This document shows positions 18,115 through 26,835 of a stretch of DNA of 64,000 nt, piece after piece. Numbering within the stretch: the first letter of the stretch is position 1; each line of letters begins with the position of its first letter. Origin of the DNA: Candidatus Gastranaerophilales bacterium (lineage in GTDB: Bacteria; Cyanobacteriota; Vampirovibrionia; Gastranaerophilales; Gastranaerophilaceae); assembly GCA_947625305.1 (NCBI GenBank), contig CANQNW010000012.1:1-64000 (forward strand). Direction: 5' to 3'. The notes beneath the pieces are model-generated. The model saw only the letters and a program-made list of their open reading frames with translations. It ran no database searches and was not told where the DNA came from. A program made the position numbers and the translations under genes.

Positions 18115-19650
18115 ATGAAATTGAAGAAAATATTTCTTACTATATTTGTTTTATTATTTATCGTTACATCTGCTAATGCTGAAATTGGCAGTAATGATAA
18201 AAGTTTAAGAGAAATGTTTCAAAATAATGAAGCAGTAATTTATTCCGTAAATTTAAGAACATTTAATGCAAACGATAAAAACGGAAACGGGATTATTGAT
18301 TTTAATTTGGGAGAAACTTCGGGTTCTTTTATTAATGCAATAGAAAGACTTGATGAAATAAAAGCTCTGGGTGTTAATACTTTGCATTTATTGCCCATAA
18401 CCCCTGTAGGAAAAATTAAAGCTTTAGGAACGGCAGGTTCTTTGTATGCGTTATCGGATTTTACTTCTTTAAATCCTCAGCTTATGGATAATGAAAGTGA
18501 ATTGTCATTAAAAGAACAGGCGAAATTGTTTTTTGACGAGTGTCATAAAAGAGGATTAAAAGTTATAGTAGATTTGCCAAGCTGCGGAGCATACGACCTT
18601 TTTATTAATCGTCCTGATTTATTTAAGTTAAAAGAGGACGACTCGCCTTATGTACCATCAGACTGGTTTGATGTCAGACTTTTTAATGTTCCTGATGATA
18701 AAAAACTTTTAACTTCTGATATATTTGCACTCCATAAATTTTTTGTTTCGTACATGATGTATTTGGGTGCAGACGGAATAAGAGCCGATGTAGCTACAAT
18801 TAAACCTTATATTTTTTGGAAAGAATTAATTAAATTTGCAAGAAGTAAAAATAAGGATTTTATGTTTTTGGCGGAGGCCTCTGAGAATTGGACAACTCCC
18901 GCAACCGATAAGGCTTATTTTACGGATTATAAAAAGTTGCTTGAGGCAGGTTTTGACGGGTATTACGGAAATTATTTCGATTTAAAAAATTGGAAGACCA
19001 TGTCACAGCTTTCAGAATCTGTTTTAAATCAACAAAAAGTATTAAAAAAGTATCCTGAAAAAAAATCGGTAATAGGAAGTTTTGAAACCCATGACGAAGT
19101 AAGTCCTTTATTAATAGGCGGTGAGAATTTTTCTAAAATTATCATCTGGCTTAATGCAACACTGCCTTTAAATCCGTATTATGTTGACGGTTTTTTGCAG
19201 GCTGATGACTATTTTTATGAATATTCCAATAAAAAAGCATCTGAAACTTATACTGATGATGAATATTATTATGTTCACCAAGGGCAGATTGATATATTCA
19301 ATTTCTCAAGAAAACCCGGAACTGACAGCACTATTTTAATTGATGAGCAATTATCGGCTATGAAATTTAGAAATAAGTTTCTACCTCAAATAACAAAAGG
19401 AACTTTTGTTCCGTTAAAAACAAATAATGAAAAAGTATTTGCATATCAGCGCATGCTCGATAAAAAATCAGTGGTTGTAATTATTAACAGAAATTTAGCA
19501 AATTCTGAAGATGTTATTGTAAATGTAAAAAATATAAAACAAAAATCAAAAATATCTTTTATAAAACAACAAGACGGTATAGAACTTGTAAAATCAAGGA
19601 TTATAGGTAAATTAAGACCTGCATCTGTCGTTGTTTTTTCTGTTGAATAA
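18115..19650 (+). CDS. Secreted alpha-amylase family (GH13) glycoside hydrolase
   Basis: The enzyme should cleave alpha-glucans outside the inner membrane: a signal peptide ends near residue 22 (TSANAE). The barrel motifs are YSVNLRTFN at the start, GADGIRADVA with nucleophile Asp225, FLAEAS with acid Glu254, and SFETHDE with the His-Asp pair at 326-327. The first conserved region is atypical, with VDLPSCG in place of the usual DxVxNH. A small C-terminal beta domain closes the 511-residue protein. I prefer ATG 18115 to ATG 18103 because gggg lies six bases upstream and the signal peptide starts cleanly there. Confidence 0.88.
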   Translation: MKLKKIFLTIFVLLFIVTSANAEIGSNDKSLREMFQNNEAVIYSVNLRTFNANDKNGNGIIDFNLGETSGSFINAIERLDEIKALGVNTLHLLPITPVGKIKALGTAGSLYALSDFTSLNPQLMDNESELSLKEQAKLFFDECHKRGLKVIVDLPSCGAYDLFINRPDLFKLKEDDSPYVPSDWFDVRLFNVPDDKKLLTSDIFALHKFFVSYMMYLGADGIRADVATIKPYIFWKELIKFARSKNKDFMFLAEASENWTTPATDKAYFTDYKKLLEAGFDGYYGNYFDLKNWKTMSQLSESVLNQQKVLKKYPEKKSVIGSFETHDEVSPLLIGGENFSKIIIWLNATLPLNPYYVDGFLQADDYFYEYSNKKASETYTDDEYYYVHQGQIDIFNFSRKPGTDSTILIDEQLSAMKFRNKFLPQITKGTFVPLKTNNEKVFAYQRMLDKKSVVVIINRNLANSEDVIVNVKNIKQKSKISFIKQQDGIELVKSRIIGKLRPASVVVFSVE

Positions 19651-19702
19651 TAATATATTTGGACTATTTATTTGAAATTTCGGTAAATTTTTGTTAAACC
19701 TA

Positions 19703-19730
19703 TTGCCAAAACTTGAAATATAAGTATAAT
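19703..19730 (+). promoter_or_regulatory. Promoter of the HU gene
   Basis: TTGCCA (19703-19708) is 16 bases from TATAAT (19725-19730). The ribosome site aggagg follows before the ATG at 19759. The strong promoter and ribosome site fit an abundant protein. Confidence 0.7.
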
Positions 19731-19758
19731 TAAACTTGTAATACAAGAGGAGGTTCTT

Positions 19759-20031
19759 ATGAACAAAGAAGAATTAGTAAAAGAAGTTGCTAAAAAAGCA
19801 AAAGTTTCACAAAAAGCAGCAGCAGATGTTTTAAGTGCTACAATTGACACAGTACAAAAAACAGTTGCAAAAGGTAAGAAAGTTACTTTAGTTGGTTTTG
19901 GTACTTTTGAATCTCGCAAAAGAAAAGCTAGAACAGGTCGTAACCCTCAAACTGGCGCAGCTATCAAAATCGCTGCAAAAACAGTTCCTGCTTTCTCTGC
20001 CGGTAAAAAATTCAAAGATGCTGTAAAATAG
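19759..20031 (+). CDS. hup: HU-family DNA-binding protein
   Basis: This 90-residue protein bends and compacts DNA as a dimer. It starts MNKEELVKEVAKKAKVSQKA and contains the family arm signature VGFGTFESRKRKARTGRNP followed by PAFSAGKKFKDAVK. A strong aggagg site and a strong terminator surround the gene, and its codons use more Gln, Lys and Ala types typical of highly expressed genes. It is single-cistron. Confidence 0.97.
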   Translation: MNKEELVKEVAKKAKVSQKAAADVLSATIDTVQKTVAKGKKVTLVGFGTFESRKRKARTGRNPQTGAAIKIAAKTVPAFSAGKKFKDAVK

Positions 20032-20046
20032 TTTACTATTTACATA

Positions 20047-20083
20047 AAAGAACCGCTTATTAATTTAAGCGGTTCTTTTTTTA
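20047..20083. terminator. Terminator after hup, bidirectional
   Basis: The stem gaaccgctta (20050-20059) pairs with taagcggttc (20066-20075) around a 6-base loop, and T8 follows. The A-rich left side allows it to serve the minus-strand gene ending at 20084 as well. Confidence 0.88.
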
Positions 20084-20368
20084 TTAATTTAATTCTCTTT
20101 TACATTTCGGGCATGCCGTTGCTGTTACTTTTACTTTCGTATTGCAATACGGGCAAACCTTATATACTTCACCCATTTGAGGAGTATAGTTTTTATCTGC
20201 CTCCTCTTTCTTATCGGCTATAAGTTTATATATCATTTGAGCATAGTATGCAACAATTAAAATAATGGCAATTCCTACAAATACCCACCACAATTCCTTT
20301 ACAAGAAATAATATTAAAAGAAATATTAGTATGGATGTAAGACATCCTGAAAGTTCTATTCTATACAT
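20084..20368 (-). CDS. Small membrane protein with C-terminal zinc ribbon
   Basis: This 94-residue protein has two closely spaced membrane segments (about residues 8-46) and a C-terminal CPYCNTKVKVTATACPKCKREL, which is a CxxC-CxxC zinc ribbon facing the cytoplasm or periplasm. It overlaps the 3' end of tsaB by 8 bases, so it is probably expressed with tsaB and tsaE. The role is unknown. Confidence 0.75.
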   Translation of the reverse strand: MYRIELSGCLTSILIFLLILFLVKELWWVFVGIAIILIVAYYAQMIYKLIADKKEEADKNYTPQMGEVYKVCPYCNTKVKVTATACPKCKRELN

Positions 20369-21035
20369 TTTTTAATTCCTTCGGCTTTGTTATTGATGGA
20401 GGCTGTATGTACAAAGGTTTTACCTTCGCCCAATGATAATCATTTTCATTATTCTTTAGCTTGTCTTTTATTATATTTATTATATTTAATGCAAAATTTT
20501 CATTTGATTGTTCATAATTAAATGAATTCATATTGATTTCTTTAAGATATTCATGTATTGATAAATCGGAAATAACATAATCATTGTTTGTAATTTTACC
20601 CGATAATTCATCTTTCATAATAAGCAGGGGTTCTGTAATCGTATTTTTTTCTTTATATTTTGCATAGTATACTTTGTTTTTTCTTGCATCAAGAACCGTA
20701 ACGGTAGGTTTATCGGTTTTGTTAAGATAAGAAAGAATATTAAGTGAAGTTACGGGGATTATTTTAATATTAAACTGTTGAGCAAGAACTCTGGCAATTG
20801 TTATACCTGCTCTAATTCCGGTAAAACTTCCGGGGCCGATATTCACACCAATTATATCTATATCTCTTACAAAAAGATTATTATTTTTTAATATATCTCT
20901 TATTGAAGATATTAAAAAAGCACTATGGTAGTTTGAGTCGGTATTTTCTATAATTTTTGACTCAATTACTTTATTATCATTGCATAAAGCTAAATATGAT
21001 TTATTAAAACAAGTATCAAATGCCAATATTAACAT
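20361..21035 (-). CDS. tsaB: tRNA threonylcarbamoyladenosine synthesis protein TsaB
   Basis: TsaB is a non-catalytic partner of TsaD in making t6A at position 37 of tRNAs. The start LILAFDTCFNKSYLAL and the motif GVNIGPGSFTGIRAGI are diagnostic. The 224-residue length is normal. It overlaps tsaE by 20 bases. TsaD is not in the window. Confidence 0.94.
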   Translation of the reverse strand: MLILAFDTCFNKSYLALCNDNKVIESKIIENTDSNYHSAFLISSIRDILKNNNLFVRDIDIIGVNIGPGSFTGIRAGITIARVLAQQFNIKIIPVTSLNILSYLNKTDKPTVTVLDARKNKVYYAKYKEKNTITEPLLIMKDELSGKITNNDYVISDLSIHEYLKEINMNSFNYEQSNENFALNIINIIKDKLKNNENDYHWAKVKPLYIQPPSITKPKELKNV

Positions 21036-21498
21036 TATTCAGTTCTCTTATTATCTTGCTGCTTTTTTCACCGCAAGCAGTAAATTCAAATTCCCTTTTT
21101 GTATCATCAATATAAGTTATCGTCAATTCTATTCTATCAAAAGGAAGAGAATTTTGTGAAAATTCTGCCCATTCAACTAATGTAAGGATTTTGCCTTCCG
21201 AGTATTCTTCAAGTTCTGAAATAATCGTACTTATTCCTTCATTTTCCAATCTGTATAAATCAAAATGATATACAGGAATTATTCCGCTTTTATATTCATT
21301 TAAAATAACAAAACTTGGGCTTGTAACCTTTTCTTTTACATTAAGATATTTACAAATAAATTTTGAAAATGCTGTTTTACCTGCACCGACACTCCCGTAC
21401 AGACAAATAAAAGCACCTTCATTTTTAATGATATTTGCAAGATTTTCAGCAAGCTTTTCGGTATCTGATAGGTTATTACATAATATTTTAACAGACAT
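21016..21498 (-). CDS. tsaE: tRNA threonylcarbamoyladenosine synthesis ATPase TsaE
   Basis: TsaE is a small P-loop ATPase that works with TsaB and TsaD in t6A formation. The Walker A motif is LYGSVGAGKTAFSK, followed by TSPSFVILNEY and the conserved HFDLYRLE; LVEWAEF near residue 118 is also typical. Its start codon overlaps the end of the Omp85-family gene by 1 base, and it overlaps tsaB by 20. Confidence 0.94.
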   Translation of the reverse strand: MSVKILCNNLSDTEKLAENLANIIKNEGAFICLYGSVGAGKTAFSKFICKYLNVKEKVTSPSFVILNEYKSGIIPVYHFDLYRLENEGISTIISELEEYSEGKILTLVEWAEFSQNSLPFDRIELTITYIDDTKREFEFTACGEKSSKIIRELNNVNIGI

Positions 21499-23363
21499 TA
21501 GAATATGTCTCCGACCCCAAAGGAGAATGCCCCTCTTTTATTACCGCTTCCGACATTGGTAAACGGAATACCGTAATCAATAGATAACGGCCCTACCCCG
21601 GGGATAAACAATTTAATACCGACACCGCCTGCAATACCGTATTCAGGTCTGTTATACAGTTTGTTTGTTATGCTTCCGTTAAATAATTGTCCTGCATCAA
21701 CGAACATAGAAAATTTAATGTTATCCAAGAATTGAGCATTCTTTATTCTGTCTAAGAAGAAAAACGGTGTTGTTAGTTCGGCACTGCCCATCATAAATCC
21801 TTCACCTGTACCGATACTGCTCATTCTGTAACCTCTTACCGTATAAGGGCCGCCCATGCTGTATGCCATAACTTCAGGCATATCTCCGTGAACTCTGCCT
21901 GCAGCTCTCGCAGCCAGTGAGAAGGAAGACTTCTTCATTACGGGGAAGTATTTTTTAATTCCTGCTGATAGTGTGCCATGTGTATAATCTAAATCCGTCA
22001 TATTAATATTTTCGCTAAATCTTAACGAGGCAATAACACCGTTTCTCGGATTTAACATATTATCTCTTGTGTCATATACAAGACTTGGCCCTAAAGTTAA
22101 GTATGTACCGCCTTGAAGTTGTTTAGCTCTGTCTGCGATAGGAATATTGTGAGCTCTGTATAATGCGGAAATTTTTGCGTAATCTCCTTCTTTAACCCTT
22201 ATATGTTCGCCTCCGATTTTAAATGAAGCCATTAAATTTTTGTATGTCTTAAACGGTCTTGATAATACAACTTCTGCCCCGTATCTTTGTTCAATAGCTA
22301 AAGGTACCTGATAACTGCCGAAATCACGACCAAATGCTTTTACTAAAAGTGAATAATCCGTTCCTTTTAATCTGGGTTCAAAAAAACTGACCTCCGCCTG
22401 TAAATTTGCATGGTCTATTGTAGAACTGTCAGACATAATAACACCGGTACCTGCCATAAAGTTTATGCCAACCCTTTGACCGTTGCCCATAAAGTTATTT
22501 TCTACAAAACCTGCCTGCCCGAATAAACCTGTTGCGGTATCAATACCGCCTCCAAGAGATATTGTACCCGTCCTTTGTTCTTCAAGTACTATTGTTATAT
22601 CGTATAAATTATCACCTTTTTCACTTTTTTCAATTTTACGATTTACATCCCTAAATGCTTGAGTTGAGTATAATCTTGTTAAATCTGCTTTTAATGTATT
22701 TTCATTGTATACACTGCCCGGAGTTGAGAGAATATTTCTTTCTATTACAAAATCTTTAGTCTTTTTGTTTCCTTCAAAAGAAATTGAATTAATAATACCT
22801 TCTTCCATTTCAATATTAACGCATCCGTCAGGATCATCCTGAACATTAGCTACTTTTGCAAGTACATAACCCTTTGAAGCATATAAATCTTCAACTTGCG
22901 CTACGGCATCACCTAATGTTTTTAAATTTTGAGGCTGACCTTCAAGCGGGTTTAAAATACTTAATATTTCTCCGGTTGATACAACAGTATTTCCGCTTAC
23001 CGCAAAGTCTGTTATAGGTATATTTTCTTCCAAATATATTCTCAAAGTTAACGAATCAGAATCTGTCGGAATAGGAATTGCTTTCATTTTTTCCGAAAAA
23101 TTTCCCGTTTTATAAATTGCCTTCAGGTTTTGTTGAACCATTTCTTTGCTGTAAACATCGCCTATTTGCATATTCATGACTTTTACTATATCAGAATCAT
23201 TTATAAGATGATTTCCTTCAAATTCTATTTTTGTAATCTTAGAATCATCTGATATATCAGTTAATACGTTTTCATCTTCGGCAAAACAAATACCCTGTAA
23301 TTGCAGGATTATTGCACTTAATAATATTAAACTCGTAATTAAATTTTTATATTTAAATCTCAT
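21498..23363 (-). CDS. Omp85/BamA-family outer membrane assembly protein
   Basis: This 621-residue protein has a signal peptide (cleavage near residue 28, ICFAED), about three POTRA domains (roughly 40-115, 115-190 and 190-265) and a C-terminal 16-stranded beta-barrel region. The barrel ends in phenylalanine (FSFGVGDIF), the outer-membrane insertion signal, and contains the VRGY motif near residue 510 that lies in barrel loop 6 of the family. Its role is folding or secreting outer-membrane proteins. With three POTRAs it matches cyanobacterial Omp85 rather than the five of E. coli BamA. It leads the tsaE-tsaB operon. Confidence 0.92.
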   Translation of the reverse strand: MRFKYKNLITSLILLSAIILQLQGICFAEDENVLTDISDDSKITKIEFEGNHLINDSDIVKVMNMQIGDVYSKEMVQQNLKAIYKTGNFSEKMKAIPIPTDSDSLTLRIYLEENIPITDFAVSGNTVVSTGEILSILNPLEGQPQNLKTLGDAVAQVEDLYASKGYVLAKVANVQDDPDGCVNIEMEEGIINSISFEGNKKTKDFVIERNILSTPGSVYNENTLKADLTRLYSTQAFRDVNRKIEKSEKGDNLYDITIVLEEQRTGTISLGGGIDTATGLFGQAGFVENNFMGNGQRVGINFMAGTGVIMSDSSTIDHANLQAEVSFFEPRLKGTDYSLLVKAFGRDFGSYQVPLAIEQRYGAEVVLSRPFKTYKNLMASFKIGGEHIRVKEGDYAKISALYRAHNIPIADRAKQLQGGTYLTLGPSLVYDTRDNMLNPRNGVIASLRFSENINMTDLDYTHGTLSAGIKKYFPVMKKSSFSLAARAAGRVHGDMPEVMAYSMGGPYTVRGYRMSSIGTGEGFMMGSAELTTPFFFLDRIKNAQFLDNIKFSMFVDAGQLFNGSITNKLYNRPEYGIAGGVGIKLFIPGVGPLSIDYGIPFTNVGSGNKRGAFSFGVGDIF

Positions 23364-23434
23364 AATTTACCAAGATTACTCTCGACAAAATTATATCATA
23401 CATAAAAAAATAGAAAAATATTGTAAAAACCAAA

Positions 23435-23463
23435 AAAAGAGGAATTTTTTAATTCCTCTTTTT
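23435..23463. terminator. Terminator downstream of the MGYALFA gene
   Basis: The stem aagaggaatt (23437-23446) pairs with aattcctctt (23451-23460) with a T4 loop. Runs of A and T on both sides give a T-tract on either strand; on the minus strand it ends the gene stopping at 23485. Confidence 0.82.
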
Positions 23464-23484
23464 TGTATATTTTAATTTTTATAA

Positions 23485-23928
23485 TTAACTTATACCGTTG
23501 AACTTCGGTGTTGCTTTGTCTATACCGTCGCCTTCTGCTTCTTCTACAGCTTCCAGTTGTTTTTCAACTGCGGTTACTTCAGTATCAAGTCTTTTTACTG
23601 CCATTTCTATAGTATTTTCTTTGACTGATGTCTGATATATTTTTCTGTTAATTGCATCAAGTTCTGCCTGGAAATCTTCTTCCATTGCTTTTATATTTGC
23701 ATTAATGGCATCTCTTGCAGACTCACTGCTTGCTTGAGCTAACTTTTCATATTCACTTGCAAGTTCCGTTGATTGAGCTGCTTGTATACTTGACATTTGC
23801 TGCTGGAGACCTAAAGTTTCAGTTGCCAGTGCATATTGCTCGTTAGACCTTTGAGTCTGTTGCAGCTGTAAACAGTTTAGCTGTCCTTCTAATACTAATT
23901 TTCGCTGTGCAAATAATGCGTAACCCAT
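23485..23928 (-). CDS. Coiled-coil protein with conserved MGYALFA and PKFNGIS ends
   Basis: This 147-residue protein is the second member of the family seen at 13449-13967. It starts MGYALFAQRK and ends LEAVEEAEG, two variable residues, IDKATPKFNGIS. The middle is Gln- and Ala-rich and strongly helical, with a predicted coiled coil throughout. The frame is open to 23964, but I choose ATG 23928 because the paralogue starts there and gagg lies upstream. There is no signal peptide. It has its own terminator and is 90 bases after the radical SAM gene. Confidence 0.75.
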   Translation of the reverse strand: MGYALFAQRKLVLEGQLNCLQLQQTQRSNEQYALATETLGLQQQMSSIQAAQSTELASEYEKLAQASSESARDAINANIKAMEEDFQAELDAINRKIYQTSVKENTIEMAVKRLDTEVTAVEKQLEAVEEAEGDGIDKATPKFNGIS

Positions 23929-24018
23929 CTCTTTAGTTTCCTCGTTTTGTTCTCTTATATACATGAAAACTTTTGATTTTTAATTCATGCCTTTTTTATT
24001 TAAAATCTTAATAATTTG

Positions 24019-24873
24019 TTACAATTCTAATGAAAATAATTTTTTATTATAGGCGCTGCACTGCGCACAGTAAGAGGTTTCAAGATAATTTTTTGTTGTG
24101 AAATCAGTTAAATCATTTCCGCATTTCCCTCGATTATCACTTGATAACAGCGGGCATGAAAATATGCCGTTTAATGTTAGTGTTCTGCTCTTTGTACAGT
24201 CTACATTTAATTTTTCAAAGTCTATATCTTGAGATACTTCGCATTCTTTATTTTTATCTATATAAGGAATAATCTTAAAATTTATATCGGATGTTTCAAA
24301 ATTAAAAGATAAACATAATTCTTTAAATTTATTTTTAAGTTCGGTTTCATCTGCATTTTGGTAATTCACTATTGTAAGTATCGGATTAAAATCATATTTT
24401 ATAAGGCTCTGTATGGCGTGAACCGCTTTTCTGTAAGAGCCTCTTCCTCTTAATAAATCATTTTCTTTTTCAATATAGTGGTCTATGCTTATCATAAATA
24501 TTATTTCATTGCCAAGATTGTTTTCTTCTTCTACTTTTCGTAAAAATCTCGCTTTTTTATCATTAATATTTACTGCATTAGTATTTATTATTACTGATGA
24601 ATATTTTAAACATAACCTTAAAATATGATTAAAATCCGGGTGCATCATAGGTTCTGCGCCCGTAAGATATATGTATTTTAAATTCTCTTTATTAATTGCT
24701 GTTAATGCTTGTTTTACTTTTTCTATCGGAATAAAATCTTTTACTTTCTTATCCGTAAAATTAATATAACAGTGAGTGCATTTTAAATTACAGTTTTGTG
24801 CCGTCATTTCAATAAAAAGAGTTTCAAGTTCCGATAAATTTACGCATGGTGCTTTAATAATTGTATTACTCAT
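24019..24873 (-). CDS. Radical SAM protein with C-terminal cysteine cluster
   Basis: This 284-residue protein has the radical SAM motif CNLKCTHC (CxxxCxxC) near residue 32 and the glycine motif LTGAEPMMHPDF. The C-terminal part has further cysteines (CTKS, SCPLL, GKCGN and SYCAQC), which suggests a SPASM or twitch-like auxiliary iron-sulphur cluster. Such enzymes modify peptides or proteins, but no precursor is obvious beside it. The start at ATG 24873 has gagga five bases upstream; ATG 24885 has no proper spacing. The gene at 25040 is divergent. Confidence 0.85.
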   Translation of the reverse strand: MSNTIIKAPCVNLSELETLFIEMTAQNCNLKCTHCYINFTDKKVKDFIPIEKVKQALTAINKENLKYIYLTGAEPMMHPDFNHILRLCLKYSSVIINTNAVNINDKKARFLRKVEEENNLGNEIIFMISIDHYIEKENDLLRGRGSYRKAVHAIQSLIKYDFNPILTIVNYQNADETELKNKFKELCLSFNFETSDINFKIIPYIDKNKECEVSQDIDFEKLNVDCTKSRTLTLNGIFSCPLLSSDNRGKCGNDLTDFTTKNYLETSYCAQCSAYNKKLFSLEL

Positions 24874-24923
24874 AATGTTCCTCATCCTCCGTAGATTTCA
24901 AATATTATTTAACATCTAAGTTT

Positions 24924-24951
24924 TTGAGGATAAATTAGACAGTTGTATAAA
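24924..24951 (+). promoter_or_regulatory. Possible promoter of the 57-residue gene
   Basis: TTGAGG (24924-24929) lies 16 bases from TATAAA (24946-24951) and would give a leader of about 80 bases. The match is moderate only. Confidence 0.35.
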
Positions 24952-25039
24952 ATTAGAAAATTTATTTATAGCCTGAAAGGAGTATTTTATTTAAGGTTTT
25001 TTTTATTAAGCCGATTTATTTTTAAGGAGGTATAAAGTT

Positions 25040-25213
25040 ATGGCATTTATTGTGGAAAATAAAAACGGAAGAAGAATTATAAGATTAAATACGGAGGATA
25101 TTATTAACATAGTAAGAGAATATCAAAATATAACTTGTAATTCATATTCTTACAGTGAAATAAGAGAAAAGCTAAATAAAAATGAATTGTATATTCCTGA
25201 GGATGTATATTAA
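25040..25213 (+). CDS. 57-residue orphan protein with strong ribosome site
   Basis: The reading frame starts with ATG at 25040 and ends with TAA at 25211-25213. The near-perfect ribosome site aaggagg lies nine bases upstream. The protein begins MAFIVENKNGRRIIRL, then TEDIINIVREYQ, and ends with EIREKLNKNELYIPEDVY; it has one cysteine. It looks like a small alpha/beta or helix-containing domain with charged surface and no membrane segment. It is divergent from the radical SAM gene and precedes the thioredoxin-like gene by 94 bases. No function is known to me. Confidence 0.7.
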   Translation: MAFIVENKNGRRIIRLNTEDIINIVREYQNITCNSYSYSEIREKLNKNELYIPEDVY

Positions 25214-25307
25214 TTTATATATATATAATTATAATATTATATTATACCTACTTAGATAATTTAGTTTATACTAACATAGTGTAATGTTTATTCCGGGAGG
25301 AAAAATT

Positions 25308-25700
25308 ATGAAGAACATTATTACTGTATTATTAATTTTAATTGTGCCTGTTTGTGTATATTTATTCATGAGCAGGAGTTCTGTAGATATAATGGCGAAT
25401 GCTAAAGAAAATAATCTGCCGGTACTTATGACGTTTACATCTTCTATGTGTATGGACTGCCAGAAGATGAAAGGAGTTATAAAAGAAGTTGAAGGTGATT
25501 ATTCAGACAGGATAAACTTTATAAATATAAATGCTCTTGATAAAGACAGAAAAGTTAAAGAGTATATAAAAAAGTATAATGTAGTACTTGTACCTACAAT
25601 GATATTTTTAGATGAAAACGGTAATCAAATCAATAAAATAGAAGGTGCCGTTACTAAAGAAGTTTTAATAAATGAGATAGAGGAAGCTATTAATGGATAA
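25308..25700 (+). CDS. Membrane-anchored thioredoxin-fold protein
   Basis: This 130-residue protein has an N-terminal membrane anchor (residues 4-20) and a thioredoxin-like domain with the redox pair CMDC (SSMCMDCQKM) and the cis-proline loop LVPTMIFLD. It should act in the periplasm, passing electrons to substrate disulfides. The start at ATG 25308 follows gggagg by eight bases. It overlaps the CcdA gene by 8 bases, and the two together resemble a split DsbD system. Confidence 0.88.
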   Translation: MKNIITVLLILIVPVCVYLFMSRSSVDIMANAKENNLPVLMTFTSSMCMDCQKMKGVIKEVEGDYSDRINFININALDKDRKVKEYIKKYNVVLVPTMIFLDENGNQINKIEGAVTKEVLINEIEEAING

Positions 25701-26403
25701 CCTCTTACAGGCATTTTCCGTGTATTCAAGCGGGAATACTATGATAATGCCGATACTGATAGTAATTGCATTTTTTGCAGGGGTGCTGGCATCGCTATCT
25801 CCCTGCAGTTTGGGAATATTGCCTCTTATTATAGGTTATGTCGGCGGATATTCTAAAGTAAGTAATAAACGGTTATTTGTTCAAATGCTCTTTTTTTCTT
25901 TGGGATTATCTTCTGTTCTTAGCATAATTGGAGTATTGTGTGCAATAACGGGCAGAGCATTTACAAGTTTTGCTTCGCCTATAGTTATATTATTATTTGC
26001 TTCCGTAATAATTATAATGGGGTTAAATCTTTTAGGGTTTATTGATATTAATTTCCCCGCAATAGTTAAGAAAATGCCTCAAAATAAAAACGGAAGTCTG
26101 TTCTTATTTCCTTTTTTAGTCGGAGCATTTTTTGCTTTAGCATCAAGTCCCTGCTCATCGCCCATATTGGCAAGTATTATGGCAGTTGCAACAATATCAA
26201 CAAATATTATGTTTTCCATTGCACTTTTATTTGCATTTGCACTCGGGCAATGTGTAATAATAATTCTTTTTGCATTATTTACATCAACATTAAAACACAC
26301 GGGTACTCTTGTTAAATACTCTGAAATCTTAATGAAAATAAGCGGAATAATATTAATCCTTGCAGGATTATTTATATATTATTCAATATTCAGCAGTATT
26401 TAA
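25693..26403 (+). CDS. ccdA: CcdA-like thiol electron transporter
   Basis: This 236-residue inner-membrane protein has six membrane segments and the two family motifs SPCSLGILPLIIGY (near residue 34) and SSPCSSPILASI (near residue 153), each with the conserved Pro-Cys. CcdA/DsbD-type proteins move electrons from cytoplasmic thioredoxin to periplasmic thioredoxin-fold proteins. The immediate upstream gene encodes exactly such a protein. The stop codon directly abuts the end of the convergent gene at 26404. Confidence 0.92.
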   Translation: MDNLLQAFSVYSSGNTMIMPILIVIAFFAGVLASLSPCSLGILPLIIGYVGGYSKVSNKRLFVQMLFFSLGLSSVLSIIGVLCAITGRAFTSFASPIVILLFASVIIIMGLNLLGFIDINFPAIVKKMPQNKNGSLFLFPFLVGAFFALASSPCSSPILASIMAVATISTNIMFSIALLFAFALGQCVIIILFALFTSTLKHTGTLVKYSEILMKISGIILILAGLFIYYSIFSSI

Positions 26404-26799
26404 TTATGCTGATAAATATAGATTTTTTGCTAAAATTCTTTGGGTTTGTTTAGGCGAACAAACTCTTAATTTATTTTTGCCGTTTTCATCTTTTGTTCTT
26501 ACCCAGAATAATTTATCTGAAACAAAGGATTGTACTTCTGTTTCTTTTCTTCCGTCTTGAATTGTAGCGCCGATAAACTTAGGCGGATTTGTCAAAGACT
26601 TTAACTGCTTTGTTATTTCTGCTTCTGCAAGTTCAGGTGATATGGTGCATATTACGGACTTGTTATTTTGATTAATAACATTTCTTGTATAATAACCATC
26701 CGGCCTTTCTTTATGAATTACACAGGTATATTCTTTATGCGGGAATATACGACCTTTTGTCTTATTCTGGAATAAGAAACCTACTGCAGAAACCTTCAT
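26404..26799 (-). CDS. Orphan 131-residue protein
   Basis: The protein starts MKVSAVGFLF, contains a basic beta-rich middle (YTCVIHKERPDGYYTRNV) and a lysine/arginine-rich C-terminus, and has no membrane segment after the first residues. The frame is open to 26895, but ATG 26799 has ggagag upstream, a TATAAT about 20 bases ahead, and a lineage-typical MKVSA start. No domain is recognised. Tail-to-tail with ccdA with no gap. Confidence 0.6.
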   Translation of the reverse strand: MKVSAVGFLFQNKTKGRIFPHKEYTCVIHKERPDGYYTRNVINQNNKSVICTISPELAEAEITKQLKSLTNPPKFIGATIQDGRKETEVQSFVSDKLFWVRTKDENGKNKLRVCSPKQTQRILAKNLYLSA

Positions 26800-26835
26800 A
26801 TAAACTCTCCATTTCTGATTATATATTACAACAAA

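Noticed and set aside
24019-25213. RiPP cluster (radical SAM plus the 57-residue gene)
   Set aside because: The small gene is divergent, has no leader-core layout, and no transporter or protease is beside it.
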